In this document: positions 60,002 to 64,000 of the stretch, one piece after another
Numbering within the stretch: position 1 is the first letter of the stretch
Layout: each line of letters opens with the position of its first letter
Assembly: GCA_011009095.1 (NCBI GenBank)
Contig: VTPC01000518.1
Location: forward strand, 192,695 to 256,694
Length of the DNA: 64,000 nt
Direction: 5' to 3'
Origin: Ignelater luminosus
Taxonomy: Eukaryota; Arthropoda; Insecta; Coleoptera; Elateridae
Translations under genes and position numbers: made by a program
Notes under the pieces: generated by a model
What the model was told of the DNA's origin: nothing
The model's database searches: none
What the model saw: the letters and a program-made list of their open reading frames with translations, nothing else

Positions 60002-60277
60002 AGTACATCATTTGTAACCGAATATGAAGCAGTCCAAAAACCACAACCATTTCAACCAAAAGGTAGACGATTGGTAGACATAGGTTATCTTTTCGAACAA
60101 ATCAGAAGCATCTCAAGACATACACTATTTGATTGCACTTTTGCTGATATAGATGTAATCAACGAAACAAAGCAGGGCCTTCATAGCACATATTTATTTA
60201 AATGTAAAATGTGTCTAATTGAACAAAAAATAAGCCTATCTGACGAATCTAATGTCGTTTTCTCCAAATTCGTATAA
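60002..60277 (+). pseudogene. Possible fragment of a Mutator-like transposase
   Basis: One frame from about 60002 reads FQPKGRRLVDIGYLFEQIRS, ISRHTLFDCTF and GLHSTYLFKCKMC. I recall this as the N-terminal pattern (G-R-x-V-D-I-x-x-x-x-x-x-L, FDC-F, GL-S-F-FKC--C) of insect Mutator-like transposases. Only about 90 residues remain and no terminal repeats were seen. Confidence 0.5.
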
Positions 60278-60480
60278 ATGTTTTGAATCAATTAGGCATA
60301 GTCCCATAAAAACACGTTAAAACTTAAAAATAAATAGCGTTAGTAATTACAGTGTCTAAAAAATTGAAGAAAAGAGAAGAATATAAAAATGTTAAAAGAT
60401 TGTTCTAGTTATATTATTGTTATATTGGTTGTTACTAACCTTTGTTATATTTAATATATTTATAATTATTGTTATATTTA

Positions 60481-61340
60481 TACAGGATGTTAGGTGGGAG
60501 TCGGTTAACTGGGCAAACGATTTGCTCATAAGCAGTAAATATCGAAACAGTTGCCAAACTGGATCGATTTCTCATAGCCTACCAGATATTAAGAAAAAAC
60601 TGATTTCTTCCGAAATTTTAAAATCAATTTATTTTGAGAACCGCTAAAGTTACGAAAAATTCGTAAAGGAGTAAGTTGTAGGGTTTTATACGTAGAATAT
60701 GATAATTATCCCCAAACGATTATCAATTGTTTTACATCCGAGATATAGCATAAAGTTAATAATTTTTAATGTAATGAATAGTTTTAAAAAACAAAAGCAA
60801 ACATTTAGTTGCTGATATAGTCAGGGCTACATAATACGGAATTTTTATCTATCAATAACACACCGACGTTCTAGAAAATGTTTGGCTCGGGCGTCAGTAG
60901 AACGCCCGTAGTTATATAAACCTAAAAATAACTGTAACATACCTTATACCACTGAAACGAGAAAAAAATAGGCTTTCTTTTGAGTCGAAAGTCGACTATT
61001 CATTACATTAAAAAACTACTAACTTTATGCTACATTTTGAATGTAAAGTAATTGACAATCGTTTGAGGATAACTATCATATTCTAAGTATAAAACCCTAC
61101 AAGTTACCCCTTATGATTTTTCCGTACCTTAAGCGGTTTTCAAAATAAACTGATTTTAAAATTTCGGAAGAAATCAGTTTTTTTCTTAATATCTGGTAGG
61201 CTACGAGAAATAGGCCCGACTTGGCAACTGTTTAGATATGTACTCCTCATGAGTTAATTGTTTGCCCATTTAACCGACCTTATATCTCTTACGGTTTAAA
61301 AGATCCCAATGCAGGCCATCTCTCACTTAACACCCTGTAT
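60481..61340. mobile_element. Foldback element, arms of about 310-335 bp
   Basis: Left arm 60481-60786 starts TACAGGATGTTAGGTGGGAG. Right arm 61003-61340 read on the complement starts TACAGGGTGTTAAGTGAGAG. Shared inner words are TAAATGGGCAAAC/TAACTGGGCAAAC, CTACCAGATATTAAGAAAAA, GTAGGGTTTTATAC and AATTATTAACTTTATGC-type sequence. The centre is unrelated and non-coding. Confidence 0.85.
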
Positions 61341-62232
61341 ATAATGTAAAATTTGTGGCGCATTGCACGTGCTTTAGAAAACCAATTCAGTATTCAAGTA
61401 TTACAAGTATTCTAATTAATAGATAATAAGTCTGATAATATTATAACTACAATTTAATACATAAGTTTGCAGAATTTATATTCTTCTATTTTTTGTATGA
61501 ATCCTTAGTTATAAATTTAAAAATAAAAGTAAAAAGTAAAAACCACCAGTTACTCTCTTATTAGTTTCAGAAGAGCATAATTAAATCAAATTAAATAACC
61601 AATTTTTAGGTAAACCGATTAATGATTAAAAAATAAACATTGTTTTGTGTGCTTTCACGAGTTATAATAATATGTATAAAGATGACAGATATTTTATGGC
61701 AGTGAGAAATTACATAAAATAAATTTACTCTTGAATAAAAATATAATGCCTACATATGTATATTGTATGCTAAAAAATCATTCAACAATTATTTTAGAAT
61801 ATTAGGAAAAAAACGAAGACGAATGAACAGTTAATAAGTAGTGTATGTATTAAGGCCTGTAAATATATTCGACGGGACCGAAAAGACCCAAAGCCACATG
61901 TTTTTCAACATTGTTGTCAAATTCTAGGCAAGTAGAATTGGTACGATTTCTAACGTTATACGCAGTGCATGCGACACTGCTACATGTTAGAATCTAGAAA
62001 GAAAAGAATGTAAACAGTTAGTCTGTGCTAAACTCTAACGCAGAAGTGCGAATGTTGTCAGAAGCGGGGACACTTGGTGGGTAAACGGAGTTGGTCAGGA
62101 AGTGGATAATGCTCTTAACTTAAAATTATTTCATTCAATAAGCAAATAAGTATCATGTGGATGATAAGAGCATAATGCAATAAAGAAAGAATCTGATTTT
62201 TTTGTAGTGATCATTGTGATACATATAGGATG
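61341..62232. other. Intergenic DNA without recognised content
   Basis: AT-rich; no ORF, repeat or RNA gene that I can support. Confidence 0.4.
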
Positions 62233-62735
62233 CAGACATTGGAAGTAACGCGTTACATGTAACGCGTTACTTGTAATTAATTACATTTTTCAGTAACGGT
62301 AGTAGTAACGCGTTACTTTATAAAGACGCAGTAAAGTAATTGTAACTAATTACAAAAAGCGTGTAACGGTAACGACTTCAGGTCGTTACCTTTTGCGTTA
62401 CTGGAATAATCGATTTTTAAATTTAGTTTTGATGATGTTCAGAAAATGCATGTTTTCATATTGTGTAGTTCTAAGAATTGTACAGTAAGCTTATACAAAG
62501 AAAAATTAATTAGAATCAACTCGAATCTTAATGGGTTCTATAAAAAGTTTTTCTTTATAGAATCAAAGTAACTGACAGTAACGGTAAAGTAACTTAGCTA
62601 CATATTTGCAGGAACTGTAATAGTAACTAGTTACTTTTTAAAATCAAGTAACTGTAATTGAAACTAATTACATTTGTTGATAAGGTAACTGTAACTGTAA
62701 CTAATTACTTTTTTAAAGTAACTTTCCAATGTCTG
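62233..62735. mobile_element. hAT-type MITE rich in GTAACGCGTTAC-like words
   Basis: Left end CAGACATTGGAAGTAACGCG, right complement CAGACATTGGAAAGTTACTT, flanked by perfect 8-bp duplications ATAGGATG (62225-62232 and 62736-62743), the hallmark of hAT elements. Both subterminal regions are crowded with GTAACGCGTTAC, GTAACT, GTTAC and TAATTAC words in both directions, likely transposase-binding repeats. 503 bp, no transposase. Confidence 0.92.
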
Positions 62736-62880
62736 ATAGGATGTTATTGAGAAATAAATATATGAACATTGACCAACAAAAACTGAGTGTTAACCACCAG
62801 CTTTACAGCAGCAAATTAATGTTTTATTGAGGGAAACTTCATCAACTCCACTTTCAAAGCGAATAGTGTAATTTCATGAT

Positions 62881-63240
62881 ATGTAGTTTGTGCCGCCTAA
62901 TAAATACTGAAACATACTTGTTTCTTTTTGTTTTTACTTCTAAAAGAATAGCTGTTCATACTGTGTGTTATGTGAGGTGCCTGATATAAAATCATATACA
63001 CAATTGCCTCATTTTAATTCATTTTTATTCTTAAAAACGTAGTTAGCCCTGAAACGTAATGTGTGTTGCCTTATTAATACTTGATTTTAGTTTTGTTTCT
63101 TTCCAAATACGTAGTAGACTGTGAAGTGCAATGTGGGTTGCCTAACAAAGGCGCTAGCAAACGCTTGATTTGATTTTTTTTTCTGAAAACGTAGGTGCCA
63201 TGACGTGTTATGTGTGTTGCCTAGTTACCTGCTTAATGCA
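62881..63240 (+). repeat. Tandem repeat, about five units of 50-90 bp
   Basis: Units start at a shared AAACGTAG(T/G) edge (near 62881, 62950, 63041, 63112, 63192) and carry GTAATGTGTGTTGCCT-type and CTTGATTTTAGTTTTGTTTC-type words. They differ in length and are diverged. Confidence 0.65.
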
Positions 63241-64000
63241 TAATATTCTTTGAAACTCAGTCGCTTTTTTTATTGAAAAATAATGCGTTTAAAACTTTTA
63301 GCTTTTTTTTACGGATACAGTTGAAACATGCCAATCTGACTTTTGAGTAAGTTTGGAACTTAGTCGTTTTCAACGAACTCCGATAGAAGTCGTTACTGAA
63401 TTTGCGAAGTGTGTCTGTCTGTCCGCATTTTTTTAAATTTTGGCTTTAGATTTGGATTCTACATCAAAAGCTAAAGACGACGTGTGTCTTTGTTTTATGA
63501 TATCGCTTCGGAAATATGGTCAAAATGGCCGCTAAAATCTGAAAATCTTTTAAAACTGTTGCTCGAATTCAATAACAAAACGGAGTTCGTTGTGATCATG
63601 CTTTGCATTCCCAGATGTTTTATTCTAAAATAATGCGTTTTTAAATTTTTTTAATTATTGTTGGTAACATCGAAATTATATTACCATTATTGGAGGTTTT
63701 GAAACAAGCAAAGAATTTTATCAAGAGTGACATTTTACTTTAAAACTAATAATAAAAAGGTGTTTCCTCTTGTAAACTCAATCTGGGGACCACTGCAATA
63801 TCTATTATACTATGATGTTGAACTATCTATTAGTTCTATTCTTTTTTATAAACAAGGGTTCTATCTAGATAAAGAATTGTTAAAATATCAGTATCTATAT
63901 ATCTAGATACAAAACCAGAGTATCTATTTTCTACACGGGTGATATACTAGGTTGTGCGAATATTTTTAAATATCGCAAGAGAAACACAGTACATTTTTTT
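63241..64000. other. Intergenic DNA with a 12-bp inverted pair
   Basis: CAACGAACTCCG at 63371-63382 and its perfect inverse at 63581-63592 bracket about 200 bp that may be a small element. No coding signal up to the end of the window. Confidence 0.4.

Overview
This window reads as nuclear DNA of an arthropod, most likely an insect. It is AT-rich, its genes are split by GT...AG introns with AT-rich tracts, AATAAA signals follow the genes, and most of the rest is transposon debris of kinds common in insects: PIF/Harbinger, copia, P element/THAP, Tc1/mariner, Tigger/pogo, hAT, R1-like and jockey-like LINEs, and foldback elements. I cannot name the species. I see no tRNA, rRNA or CRISPR array.

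Region 1 (1-19.6 kb) is one host gene on the + strand, built from four exons (676-736, 809-2056, 19142-19332, 19388-19573; 561 residues). It encodes an acidic, probably nuclear protein that ends in an RG-rich stretch and two C2HC zinc fingers resembling UBZ4/Rad18-type fingers. Its 17-kb third intron is a nest of transposons: a Harbinger element (3081-10265, TTA target duplication) interrupted by a copia LTR element (3748-7903, GTATT duplication); a P-element/THAP transposase relic (11024-14469) interrupted by a Tc1/mariner element (12614-13733); and a 3.4-kb inverted-repeat element (15296-18736) that carries two smaller ones.

Region 2 (19.6-29.5 kb) has no intact gene. It holds exon-like fragments in conflicting orientation (20589-21370, perhaps a local inversion in a dead gene), palindromic MITEs, dispersed repeats and a 1.4-kb foldback.

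Region 3 (29.5-54.3 kb) is the functional core: two complete tandem beta-mannosidase genes (glycoside hydrolase family 2) on the + strand. Each has 14 exons with matching phases, and the spliced products are 930 and 937 residues. Both keep the acid/base and nucleophile glutamates, a signal peptide, and a hydrophobic C-terminal tail that looks like a GPI-anchor signal. They share 227 bp of perfect identity around exon 7 inside otherwise diverged sequence, which points to gene conversion. Intron 3 of copy 1 is swollen to 7.8 kb by a Tigger relic that contains a gag-only LINE with a 15-bp target duplication. Copy 2 carries mariner and copia relics in its introns. The intergenic space contains a large inverted repeat directly after the poly(A) signals of copy 1.

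Region 4 (54.3-64 kb) has no intact gene: a jockey-like LINE relic, a mariner 3' coding relic, a possible Mutator-like fragment, a foldback (60481-61340), a hAT MITE with a perfect 8-bp target duplication (62233-62735) and a tandem repeat.

Only the two mannosidases can be said to act together. They probably release terminal beta-mannose from glycans or dietary manno-oligosaccharides. I found no multi-gene system of a new kind; the most interesting signals are the conversion tract, the membrane-tail prediction, the gag-only LINE, the set of elements sharing a TACAGGGTG-like end, and the inverted exon block.
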